Assembly (NCBI RefSeq): GCF_001559865.1
Contig: NZ_LOHE01000076.1
Location: 1-32,430, forward strand
Direction of reading: 5' to 3'
Source: Abyssisolibacter fermentans
Lineage (GTDB): Bacteria; Bacillota; Clostridia; Tissierellales; MCWD3
Length of the DNA stretch: 32,430 bases
Part shown: piece by piece, positions 1-7,811 of the stretch
How the letters are laid out: each line of letters begins with the position of its first letter
Position numbering within the stretch: the stretch's first letter is position 1
Notes under the pieces: model-generated
Database searches by the model: none
The model's input: only the letters and a program-made list of their open reading frames with translations
What the model was told of the DNA's origin: nothing
Made by a program: the position numbers and the translations under genes

Positions 1-697
<697 letters not shown>

Positions 698-821
698 TAT
701 TTTTCCTCCTTATTATTAGATATTTATATAAACATTTAAATATTATACTACACTTCTACAGTTTTATTTTTGCTTTCTTGCAAAAATAAGTATTTTACCT
801 AACGCACTTTGCTTTTTTGAA

Positions 822-1130
822 TAAAAAAAATCTTCCATCCCTATATACACATTTATATATGTACATAGGGACGAAAGATTGCCTGCGCGTTACCACCCTA
901 TTTGTAGTTATAAAACTACCTCTCTTTTCAAGTCGAATGAGTCGTTTATTATATTTCTCATTGAACCCTAGCTATTTTAACGTCAGCACACGGCTTAGCT
1001 TACTCGATACAATCTTTCAACTATAGCAGCTCAGGAGTGATCATTATATACATTCTTTAACACTGATTTTTCACCATTCCATCAGCTCTCTATAGATAAA
1101 GGTTTGTATTTTTCTCTCCGTCATAACTTT
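822..1130 (-). ncRNA. T-box leader RNA of the ilvN-ilvC operon, probable Ile specifier
   Basis: The minus strand holds the T-box sequence AGGGTGGTAACGCG (886-899), one base from the consensus AGGGTGGNACCGCG. Upstream is a Stem I with CTATAG base arms, a GGTG distal-loop motif and the conserved CACTCCTGAGC stretch. The codon just before that stretch is ATC (1039-1041), followed by A as is usual after a specifier, so tRNA-Ile is the likely ligand. Downstream is a terminator hairpin. Known for the class: uncharged tRNA binding stabilises the antiterminator, so ilvN-ilvC would be read when isoleucine is short. The choice of ATC rather than the overlapping CTC (Leu) is inference. Confidence 0.92.
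823..880 (-). terminator. T-box intrinsic terminator
   Basis: On the minus strand AATCTTTC-TCCCTAT and ATAGGGA-GGAAGATT pair across an AT-rich loop and run into eight T residues. The 5' arm lies just after the T-box sequence, so it can be taken up by the antiterminator, as in other T-box leaders. About 125 bases then separate it from ilvN. Confidence 0.9.
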
Positions 1131-1153
1131 TAAATTTTTAATATTTAATCGTT

Positions 1154-1182
1154 ATTATATAAGCATTAAGTTATTTTGTCAA
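1154..1182 (-). promoter_or_regulatory. SigA-type promoter of the ilv operon
   Basis: Minus-strand TTGACA (1177-1182) and TATAAT (1154-1159) are separated by exactly 17 bases, a perfect consensus promoter. The predicted start near 1147 places the whole T-box in the transcript. Confidence 0.88.
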
Positions 1183-1299
1183 GTAACTTTTTAAATCTTT
1201 ATAGTTTTAATATATAAAATTTTCAATTATATACTAAGTTTAATGTAGATTTTGTCCACTAAGCAACTTATTTTTTATGCTCAATCCTACACAATATAA

Positions 1300-1333
1300 T
1301 TCAAAAAAATTTCCTAAGTGTTAAAAAACACTT
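1300..1333 (-). terminator. Possible terminator after the CHR gene pair
   Basis: Minus-strand AAGTGTT and AACACTT (1316-1333) form a short hairpin about 10 bases after the stop of the CHR gene. The T run (seven T) follows only after another 9 bases, which is poor spacing for an intrinsic terminator, so the call is weak. Confidence 0.35.
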
Positions 1334-1343
1334 TCTATTGTTT

Positions 1344-1862
1344 TTATGCATAGACTATTACACCAGCAACTGCTCCTATAAATATATATATAATTGGATG
1401 CTTTTTATATTTTATAACTCCTATTAATATACAGATTGTAAGAATTACAGATTTTACATCAAATATAATAATTTTCGCTATATTAAATATTGCTGCTAAA
1501 ACAATTCCAATGACAACAATTCTAATCCCACTTAATGCATATTTAATGTATTTATTATTCTTATATATACTAATGAAATGTGCTACTATAACAGCTAATG
1601 TACTACCAGGCAAGATTATTGCAATTGTAACAAATATTCCACCTACAACACCATATATTGAATGGCCAACAAATGTTGCAGTATTAATACCTATAGCTCC
1701 TGGCGTTGATTGTGCAACAGCAAGCATATTTGCAAATTGGTCAGGTGTAAGCCACCCATTTTTAAATGCAATTTCTTGTAATAGAGGCAAAACTACTAAA
1801 CCTCCACCTATAGTAAATAATCCTATTTTAAAAAATTCAATAATAACTAATATAAATTCCAT
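1344..1862 (-). CDS. Half-size CHR-family (chromate transporter) protein, second of pair
   Basis: A 172-residue, strongly hydrophobic protein with the CHR signatures FFKIGLFTIGGG near the N-terminus, a conserved GW at about 36, and QSTPGAIGINTATFVG near 50-65, followed by about four more membrane spans. Full-length ChrA has two such halves. Short CHR proteins act as pairs, as shown for the YwrA/YwrB type of Bacillus. It starts one base after the stop of the gene at 1864-2406, so the two are translated together. The family is defined by chromate efflux, but the native substrate in anaerobes is often unknown; I would not assume chromate here. A second pair sits at 14714-15887. Confidence 0.88.
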   Translation of the reverse strand: MEFILVIIEFFKIGLFTIGGGLVVLPLLQEIAFKNGWLTPDQFANMLAVAQSTPGAIGINTATFVGHSIYGVVGGIFVTIAIILPGSTLAVIVAHFISIYKNNKYIKYALSGIRIVVIGIVLAAIFNIAKIIIFDVKSVILTICILIGVIKYKKHPIIYIFIGAVAGVIVYA

Positions 1863-1863
1863 T

Positions 1864-2406
1864 TTATTTTTCCTTTCTCAAGTAATATACTATACCTGCA
1901 AATGCCGAAATAATTATAATATATATAGTAGAAATTTTTAAAAATAGTACTGCAATAAAAGCTAATGAAACAAGTGTTATACCAAAGGTATTTTGTATAT
2001 ACTCTTTAGATTGTTTTAATAATTTAATAAAAATATTTATTAGTAAAGCTAATACAGCAAATTTTATTCCTTTTAATGCATTATTAATTATTATATTATC
2101 TTGATATTTTATCAATAAATCAGAAATTAACATTATTATTATTAATGATGGTGTTATGAATCCTAATGTTGATGCAATGGCTCCTTTAATGCCATGTATT
2201 TTTTTACCAATAATCGCTGAGGTGTTTGCTCCAATTATTCCTGGAACTGTCTGGGCTAACGCATATGCTTCAAGCATTTCTTTCTCAGTTAAACATTTTT
2301 TACCTTCAATAAGTTCTTTTTCAGTCATAGGAAGCATTGCATATCCACCTCCAAATGTAAACATACTAATCTTGAAAAAACTTATATAACACTGCAAAAA
2401 ATTCAT
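1864..2406 (-). CDS. Half-size CHR-family (chromate transporter) protein, first of pair
   Basis: Membrane protein of the CHR family with FFKISMFTFGGGYAMLP at the N-terminus and the second family motif QTVPGIIGANTSA near 50-60 (counting from the preferred start). About five to six membrane spans are visible. The frame is open up to an ATG at 2431-2433, but no ribosome site precedes that codon. The ATG at 2404-2406 has GGAG six bases upstream and gives the usual N-terminus of the family (MNFLQCYISFFKI), so I chose it; an ATG at 2416-2418 is a third option. It forms a pair with the gene at 1344-1862, one base away, and probably makes the heteromeric transporter with it. Substrate unknown. Confidence 0.87.
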   Translation of the reverse strand: MNFLQCYISFFKISMFTFGGGYAMLPMTEKELIEGKKCLTEKEMLEAYALAQTVPGIIGANTSAIIGKKIHGIKGAIASTLGFITPSLIIIMLISDLLIKYQDNIIINNALKGIKFAVLALLINIFIKLLKQSKEYIQNTFGITLVSLAFIAVLFLKISTIYIIIISAFAGIVYYLRKEK

Positions 2407-2551
2407 TTTTTTCTCCATCTTATCACCAACCATTTTGCATTTTTGTAACTTATTAAATGTTGTATGAAAATATTTTCATGTGTTAAACCAGTTTACTTAT
2501 AAACCTATAACTGCTATTTTTAGCTTTCTTCTAAAAACTAAAATAATAATT

Positions 2552-2612
2552 CCAAATTATTCATAGAAATTTAACCTTGATTATTCATATAACTTTGAAT
2601 AATCAAGGTTAA
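2552..2612. repeat. Short hairpin copy of the GATTATTCATA repeat family
   Basis: Bases 2571-2587 and 2596-2612 are perfect 17-base inverted arms (TTAACCTTGATTATTCA) with an 8-base loop. Just left, 2552-2570 (CCAAATTATTCATAGAAAT) matches the left end of the longer family members at 11097 and 26490. It looks like a minimal or internally deleted member. It lies between yhaM and the CHR pair and has no T tract, so it is probably not a terminator. Confidence 0.8.
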
Positions 2613-2679
2613 TGAATATATTTAAATAGTAACACATTTAAGTTATTTATCAATGAAAAAACTAATATTAATACATAAA

Positions 2680-2724
2680 AATAATGCTCACATTATACTT
2701 ATAAAAGTTAATGTAAACATTATT
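2680..2724 (-). terminator. Probable terminator of yhaM
   Basis: On the minus strand AATAATG-TT-TACATTA pairs with TATAATGT-GA-GCATTATT across an 11-base AT loop, with a few internal mismatches, and continues into TTTTATG. It lies about 50 bases after the yhaM stop codon. The T tract is short, so moderate confidence. Confidence 0.55.
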
Positions 2725-2775
2725 TAATAATCTAATTTAATATTTTATAGCACATATGATGAGTTATATGAATAG

Positions 2776-3729
2776 TTAAATACCATCTGTATATTTATAT
2801 ATTTTTCTATTATCTAACGACCATATCTTTTCTGAAAACTCCATTTCTTTTGTATTGCTTAAAGCTTTATTCATATCATACATCCTAGCATCTATTATAT
2901 CTAACATATGTAGTATTTCACCTTCTGGTATCTGAGGTTTTTTAGGGCTTCCAAACTCAGGTTCATAATGATGCGATAAAACCATATGTTGTAAAAGCAT
3001 AGAAATCTCTGCATCAATACCTTCTTCACGAGCTACTCTGTCTATATTTTTAATACCCATTATTATATGTCCTAATAGCTGCCCTTCGGTTGTATATTCA
3101 GATGCTACTCCCAAATCAGTTGCATCTATTTCTTGTATTTTTGACATGTCATGTAAAATAACCCCTGCATAAAGTAAATCTCTGTTTAAGAAAGTATAAA
3201 TATTACACACTTGCTCACCTAATAATAGCATTGTTTTAGTATGATATAAAAGTCCACCAGCTATAGAATGATGATTTTTTGTTGCAGCGGGATAAAACAT
3301 TAATTTATCTTTATTATCTGATAAGATTCTATTTGTTAGTTTCTTTATATCTTGATTTTTCATCTTTTCTATATATGAACTAATGCAATTAAACATATCT
3401 ATTGATTCTTCTGGTGCTGTTTGAACATAATCTTTAATATCAATATTATCACTTTCAATATATAGTCTAATTTTATTTATTTTAAGCTGTAATTTACCCT
3501 GCCATATTGAAACACTACCTCTAACTTTAATTAGAGTATTGTTTATGTATTGCAATTCATCTTTTTCTGTAATATCCCAAAGTTTTGCATTTATTTCACC
3601 AGACTTGTCCATTAAAGTAAAGTCCATGTATTTTTTATTGTTATTTGATCTCCTTACCGATGCTTGTTTTACTAGAAAAAAGTTTTCTATATTATCACCG
3701 TTGTTGAACTCAATTATTGTTTTTTTCAT
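2776..3729 (-). CDS. yhaM: 3'-5' exoribonuclease YhaM
   Basis: 317 residues, the usual length for YhaM. The N-terminal third is an OB-fold (about 15-95: FTLMDKSGEINAKLWD, then IKVRGSVSIWQGKLQLKI). The C-terminal half is an HD domain with the metal ligands in HHSIAGGLLYHT (about 153-164), LHDMSK (about 192) and LQHMVLSHHYEPEFGSPK. Known for the family: a cytoplasmic exonuclease acting 3' to 5' on RNA and single-stranded DNA. The start ATG has GGAGG 8-9 bases upstream. The gene stands alone between a terminator and the start of the sodium symporter transcript on the other strand. Nothing appears damaged. Confidence 0.93.
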   Translation of the reverse strand: MKKTIIEFNNGDNIENFFLVKQASVRRSNNNKKYMDFTLMDKSGEINAKLWDITEKDELQYINNTLIKVRGSVSIWQGKLQLKINKIRLYIESDNIDIKDYVQTAPEESIDMFNCISSYIEKMKNQDIKKLTNRILSDNKDKLMFYPAATKNHHSIAGGLLYHTKTMLLLGEQVCNIYTFLNRDLLYAGVILHDMSKIQEIDATDLGVASEYTTEGQLLGHIIMGIKNIDRVAREEGIDAEISMLLQHMVLSHHYEPEFGSPKKPQIPEGEILHMLDIIDARMYDMNKALSNTKEMEFSEKIWSLDNRKIYKYTDGI

Positions 3730-3864
3730 TATTATTTTCCTCCAAATCTATAATACTTCTATTATAAATATTAACATATTAATACATTATTCAAAAGAAC
3801 TAAACCATATAATTCTAGTTATTTATTTAATAATTTTATTTATTTGCTTTTATCGAGAATTTCA

Positions 3865-3894
3865 TTGACATAAACTGTAATAATCCTATATAAT
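3865..3894 (+). promoter_or_regulatory. Promoter of the sodium symporter transcript
   Basis: TTGACA (3865-3870) and TATAAT (3889-3894) with an 18-base spacer, both perfect hexamers. The predicted start near 3901 leaves a long leader of about 275 bases before the gene at 4179. Confidence 0.8.
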
Positions 3895-3900
3895 GATTAT

Positions 3901-4178
3901 TATATATTTTTTGATATAATAACATTTTTCCATGGCATTTAAGTTCAAAAAATTATGACTTTGAGGTTATTTAGTTTATATAGCATCTTAGATATGCTTA
4001 TATTATATAAATGCTTTATATCAGAAAAATTTTAGAGCAATTTTCTTGTATTTGTTTTCAAAGAAGGTTCTTAATAAGAACCTTCTTTTCATGCTAAATT
4101 ATAAATCTATTTAATAATGGTTAACTTATAATAAGAGGATTTATGTTTTATACCCTATAATAATTAGAGGAGGATTTT
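3901..4178 (+). promoter_or_regulatory. Long leader of the sodium symporter gene, possible attenuator of unknown class
   Basis: Between a strong promoter and the gene lie about 275 bases holding an intrinsic terminator (4060-4090) but no recognised riboswitch. I looked for T-box, purine, lysine, glycine, SAM, preQ1, cobalamin and PyrR signatures and saw none. Two tiny reading frames overlap as ATGA: 8 codons from the ATG in CCATGG (about 3934), then 26 codons. Neither has a ribosome site. GAGGAGG stands directly before the symporter ATG, beyond the terminator. The layout (promoter, structured stretch, terminator, gene) is that of an attenuator; the signal is unknown. Confidence 0.45.
4060..4090 (+). 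terminator. Terminator inside the symporter leader
   Basis: AAAGAAGGTTCTT and AAGAACCTTCTTT are near-perfect arms with a 3-4 base loop, followed by TTTTC. It lies about 160 bases after the predicted start and 89 bases before the gene, so it would cut off the transcript unless melted. Confidence 0.75.
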
Positions 4179-5522
4179 ATGGTAGAAAGAGATAGTTTTG
4201 GAACTCGTTTAGGTGTTTTAGCTGCAGCAGCTGGTTCTGCAATAGGTTTGGGTAATATATGGAGATTTCCTTATATACTTGGAAAAAATGGTGGTGGTGC
4301 ATTTTTAATAATTTATTTAATTTGTATTGTTATTATAGGTATACCAATTATGATATCAGAATTTATTATTGGTAGAAGCACTAAAAAAAATGCAATTGGT
4401 GCTTTTAAAAAACTTGCTCCTAAAACTCCTTGGTCTATAATTGGTTGGATGGGGCTATTGAGTGCTATTGCCGTACTATCGTTTTATGGTGTAGTAGCTG
4501 GATGGTGTATGAATTACGTTGTAAGTACTGCAACAAATACTTTTATTGGGAAAACTGCCCAAGACATGACTAATATATTTACGAGTTTCACATCTAGTAC
4601 ATGGAGTCCAATATTATGGCAATTATTATTCATGTTTATAACTGGTTATATAGTTGTTTCTGGTATAAAGGATGGTATTGAAAAATACTCTAAAATATTG
4701 ATGCCAGTACTACTTATATTAATTATTATACTAGATATAAGAGCACTTACATTAGATAGAGCAAATGAAGGCTTAAAATTCTTATTTGAGCCAAATTTTA
4801 ACCAATTAACATTGAATGGTGTTTTTATTGCTTTAGGTCATGCATTCTTTTCTTTGAGTATAGGTATGGGAACAATGCTAACCTATGGTTCATATATTAA
4901 TGATAGTGAAAATTTAAAATCAACCGCTTTAAAAGTTTGTATAGCTGATACAGTTATAGCTATACTTGCAGGTCTTGCTATCTTCCCAGCAGTATTTGCT
5001 TACGGTATAAAACCTGATACTGGTGCAGGTCTTGCTTTTATGTCACTACCTCTTGTATTTCAACAAATGCCCTTAGGTAATTTATTTGGGGCTTTATTCT
5101 TTATACTATTAACTGTTGCAGCTTTGACATCTTCTATATCAATATTAGAAGTTATAGTAGCTTACTTTACTGAAGAATATAATTTTTCGAGAACTAAAAT
5201 TACAATTTGGGGAGCTTCATTTGTATCTATAATTGGAATCATATGCTCCTTGTCTAATGGAGTACTAAAAAAATATACTATTTTCAATATGAATTTTATG
5301 GATTTAATGAATTATTTATCTGCAAATATACTATTACCACTTGGAGGATTATTAATATCAATTTTTGTAGGTTATTATATGGACAAAAAAATTATTATAA
5401 CTCAACTATATAATAATGGAACTTTAAGTAATAAGTCTATATCATTATTTATGTTTTTGGTAAAAATAGTTTCACCGATAGCTATAATTTTCGTATTTTT
5501 GAAAGGTATCAAAATAATATAG
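4179..5522 (+). CDS. Sodium-dependent transporter of the NSS (SNF) family
   Basis: 447 residues with about 11-12 membrane spans, the usual size of bacterial NSS symporters such as LeuT, TnaT and MhsT. Span 1 has the sodium and substrate signature GSAIGLGNIWRFPY (about 20-33). GGGAFLIIYL follows, and span 6 has the unwound-helix region FFSLSIGMGTMLTYGSYI (about 224-241). Known for the family: Na+-driven uptake of amino acids at the cell membrane. The particular amino acid cannot be read from the sequence. The start has GAGGAGG with ideal spacing. It has its own promoter and a leader with a terminator, so it is likely regulated by attenuation. No partner gene adjoins it on the plus strand; a 217-bp tandem repeat lies downstream. 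Confidence 0.93.
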   Translation: MVERDSFGTRLGVLAAAAGSAIGLGNIWRFPYILGKNGGGAFLIIYLICIVIIGIPIMISEFIIGRSTKKNAIGAFKKLAPKTPWSIIGWMGLLSAIAVLSFYGVVAGWCMNYVVSTATNTFIGKTAQDMTNIFTSFTSSTWSPILWQLLFMFITGYIVVSGIKDGIEKYSKILMPVLLILIIILDIRALTLDRANEGLKFLFEPNFNQLTLNGVFIALGHAFFSLSIGMGTMLTYGSYINDSENLKSTALKVCIADTVIAILAGLAIFPAVFAYGIKPDTGAGLAFMSLPLVFQQMPLGNLFGALFFILLTVAALTSSISILEVIVAYFTEEYNFSRTKITIWGASFVSIIGIICSLSNGVLKKYTIFNMNFMDLMNYLSANILLPLGGLLISIFVGYYMDKKIIITQLYNNGTLSNKSISLFMFLVKIVSPIAIIFVFLKGIKII

Positions 5523-5526
5523 TTTT

Positions 5527-5566
5527 AACTGATTATTAAACAAGATCTTTTGATTAATAATCAGTT
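5527..5566 (+). terminator. Strong hairpin after the symporter gene
   Basis: AACTGATTATTAA and TTAATAATCAGTT are perfect 13-base arms with a 14-base loop, four bases after the stop. No T tract follows, so it may protect the 3' end or mark a repeat border. The tandem repeat begins at its last base. Confidence 0.5.
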
Positions 5567-5782
5567 GTAACTCCTTCTCACTTCGTTCCTAGGAGTAAGC
5601 GGAGTTGTACCTCATATTTATTCATATGAGTAAGCGATTCACCAGAAATCCCAGATTTCTGTTCTCTGCTTAAAATCATAGATTTGGGTTCTCTGCTTTC
5701 TAAATCTTTGCCTTACATAATTTTTAGTATAGTCTTTTGCTTACTGATATTTTTAATTAACCCTTATTTTGATCTTTCAATC
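5566..5782. repeat. 217-bp tandem repeat, copy 1
   Basis: Begins TGTAACTCCTTCTCACTTCG and ends just before the same phrase at 5783. It contains CAGAAATC-CCA-GATTTCTG, an 8-base perfect hairpin, and the dispersed phrase GAGTAAGCGATTCAC. It differs from copy 2 at only a handful of positions near its start. No reading frame of useful length crosses it. Confidence 0.95.
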
Positions 5783-5999
5783 TGTAACTCCTACTCACTT
5801 CGTTCCTAGCAGTAAGCGGAGTTGTACCTCATACTCATTCATATGAGTAAGCGATTCACCAGAAATCCCAGATTTCTGTTCTCTGCTTAAAATCATAGAT
5901 TTGGGTTCTCTGCTTTCTAAATCTTTGCCTTACATAATTTTTAGTATAGTCTTTTGCTTACTGATATTTTTAATTAACCCTTATTTTGATCTTTCAATC
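5783..5999. repeat. 217-bp tandem repeat, copy 2
   Basis: Same unit as 5566-5782 with an exact period of 217 bases. From about 5840 onward the two copies read identically. Such similarity in a non-coding unit indicates a recent duplication. Confidence 0.95.
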
Positions 6000-6075
6000 T
6001 GTAACTCCTACTCACTTCGTTCCTAGCAGTAAGCGATTCACACCAAATCATAGATTTGGGTTCTCTGCTTAAATA
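6000..6075. repeat. 217-bp tandem repeat, partial copy 3
   Basis: Begins with the same phrase and follows copy 2 through GCAGTAAGCG. It then skips about 40 bases of the unit to GATTCAC and again to the AAATCATAGATTTGGGTTC part, ending at CTGCTTA. It is a deleted third copy. Confidence 0.85.
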
Positions 6076-6077
6076 AA

Positions 6078-6116
6078 GAGGAGATGTTTCAAAATATTTA
6101 TTGACACATCCCCTTT
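6078..6116. repeat. Small hairpin with ends like IS termini (GGGGATGTNTCAA)
   Basis: GGAGATGTTTCAA and TTGACACATCCCC are inverted arms (two mismatches) around a 7-base AT loop. The consensus GGGGATGTNTCAA also forms the hairpin at 19069-19101. Joined termini without an interior suggest a relic of an insertion sequence, or a repeat-derived hairpin. Confidence 0.5.
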
Positions 6117-6269
6117 AGTGATTTGAAATTCTTTTAATTAATAACTCAAACTCATATTGTTGCTTGGTCTCTGTACTTATTGTACATAATTAATTTTAGA
6201 AGCTTGTGAAATTCAATACCTTTCCTAAGAGTAAGCTCCTCACTAACCTATTTTGATATCCCATTTAAT

Positions 6270-7358
6270 TTAAAATATTATTTTTATCTTTTTAAGCAAT
6301 TTATCCGTCTTTATAAAAGCACCTTGTTTTATAAATAATGCTTTAACTATATTTTTAAGTTCTTCTGATAGTTTTACATCTTTATATGATACTCCATCTA
6401 TAAAAAATATATTTTTTTTACTATCTATAACTATCTCTTTTTCTAGGGGCTGTAGTGTACAAAAACCAACTCCATATTTTGTATCTGCTCCCGGTATACC
6501 TAAATCTTTAGTATTCATTTTAAGATTCCTCCACAAATAATCTTCTGGTATAGTTTCTCCAAGAGCTACTTGATGCTTACAAGCAATTAATGCTGCTATA
6601 CCTGATACAATTGGTGTACTCATACTCGTACCAGACATCTCTGCATATTTATTGTTAGGTGCACATGACAGCACGTTAACTCCAACTTGGCATACATCTA
6701 CATGATTTCCTTGTGTGCTAAACATAGCTGATTTTAAATCTACATCTACTGCACCTACACATATCACTTCATTAAAAACTGCCGGATACCTAATTTCTTC
6801 TTTATAAGAATTCCCTGCTGAACAAATAACCGCTATATTTGCATTCACTAAATCTTTTATACTTTTGTGTAATTCTTGTAATTTAGCTTTTTCTTCGTTT
6901 ATCCCATCTGTAGAAATGGACATAGAAACTATACTTACTTTTTTACCGTCATTAGCTCTATAGCTCTTTATCCACTTCATGGCTTCTATTATATTTTTTA
7001 TGTCTATTTTGCCATTGCCATCTAATACTTTGATCGGAAGTATTTGAGCTTTAGGTGCTATGCCTACGTTGGACCCAGCAATACTACCAGCTACATGTGT
7101 CCCATGCCCATGAGTGTCAGTTGTATTTATTCTATTTCCACTTCTGAGCTGAGTAAAATTACGACCCCTCAAAACTCTACCTTTCAACTCTGAATGTTTA
7201 CTATCTACGCCAGTATCTATAACTGCAACTATGATTCCTTGCCCATATATTCCTTGAGAATACATGCACTGTCTTCCACTTAGGTTTAAAAAGCTTAAAT
7301 CTTCTTTTCTTATGCCTTTTCTAACACTATTGACCTTAAAATCATCTATCTTAAACAT
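6270..7358 (-). CDS. Subtilisin-like serine protease (S8), no export signal
   Basis: 362 residues. The catalytic triad is complete: Asp48 in AVIDTGVD, His85 in HGHGTHVAG and Ser245 in GTSMSTP, with the oxyanion Asn183 in AGNS. There is no signal peptide and no long propeptide before the catalytic core, which starts near residue 25. The enzyme therefore looks intracellular, similar to the ISP-type proteases, or it leaves by another route. After the core, a tail of about 70 residues ends in a lysine-rich stretch with no recognised domain. Start ATG with GAGGGGA five bases upstream. It stands alone, in opposite orientation to both flanking plus-strand genes. Substrates are unknown. Confidence 0.9.
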   Translation of the reverse strand: MFKIDDFKVNSVRKGIRKEDLSFLNLSGRQCMYSQGIYGQGIIVAVIDTGVDSKHSELKGRVLRGRNFTQLRSGNRINTTDTHGHGTHVAGSIAGSNVGIAPKAQILPIKVLDGNGKIDIKNIIEAMKWIKSYRANDGKKVSIVSMSISTDGINEEKAKLQELHKSIKDLVNANIAVICSAGNSYKEEIRYPAVFNEVICVGAVDVDLKSAMFSTQGNHVDVCQVGVNVLSCAPNNKYAEMSGTSMSTPIVSGIAALIACKHQVALGETIPEDYLWRNLKMNTKDLGIPGADTKYGVGFCTLQPLEKEIVIDSKKNIFFIDGVSYKDVKLSEELKNIVKALFIKQGAFIKTDKLLKKIKIIF

Positions 7359-7731
7359 ACATATCCCCTCAAGCTTTCTAATATTTGTTTATACCCACAA
7401 TTAAACAAAACTACTTGCACCTCATTCAATATTGTGTAGTTGAATATGGGGTATATTATAAAATATGTATGAGCCTATAAAAACGAAAATGATTTCTATA
7501 TTTTTTTATTAAAAATTTGTTTTTAACATAGTTTTAAAGCAGATTTAATTCTAATGTGAATTATATAAACATACAATACAAGAGTATTCATAAAAAAATA
7601 AATCTATAAGTAGAAAACTAAACTAACTGCATTTTTCAAAATAACAAATATAGTTTTTTATTATTTTTATAGTTTTTTTAAAGTTATTAATATATTTAAT
7701 TTATTATTTAATATTATTAATTTTATTATTG
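7359..7731. other. Gene-free AT-rich spacer between divergent genes
   Basis: This spacer separates the protease (minus) from the PspC gene (plus) and must hold both promoters. I see a TATAAT on the minus strand near 7457-7464 but no good -35 for it. Apart from that it is low-complexity A/T sequence with no reading frame carrying a ribosome site. Confidence 0.5.
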
Positions 7732-7763
7732 AAATATATAATAACTTGTGTTATTATATATTT
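7732..7763. promoter_or_regulatory. Perfect 14-base inverted repeat upstream of the PspC gene
   Basis: AAATATATAATAAC (7732-7745) and GTTATTATATATTT (7750-7763) are perfect arms with the loop TTGT. It lies about 50 bases before the start codon and its arms contain TATAAT-like strings, so it could be an operator overlapping a promoter. There is no T tract, which speaks against a terminator. The binding protein is unknown. Confidence 0.45.
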
Positions 7764-7811
7764 AACATAAAATTTAATACTAAATAATCAATAAGAAAGG
7801 ATTGATGTTTT

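Noticed and set aside
817-1026. Plus-strand 69-codon open frame
   Set aside because: It runs antisense through the T-box RNA, whose conserved structure explains the sequence.
1510-1941. Plus-strand 143-codon open frame
   Set aside because: Antisense to the CHR genes; the long frame is a by-product of their hydrophobic codons.
3934-4040. Leader peptide controlling the symporter by ribosome stalling
   Set aside because: The two overlapping mini frames lack ribosome sites and show no run of a single amino acid codon, so I did not call a gene.
5566-6075. Tandem repeats read as a CRISPR array
   Set aside because: The unit is 217 bases and repeats whole, with no short repeats alternating with unique spacers and no cas genes.
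7484-7500. Fur-like box (GAAAATGATTTC) upstream of the protease
   Set aside because: Only a partial match to the 19-base Fur consensus, and AT-rich DNA gives such strings by chance.
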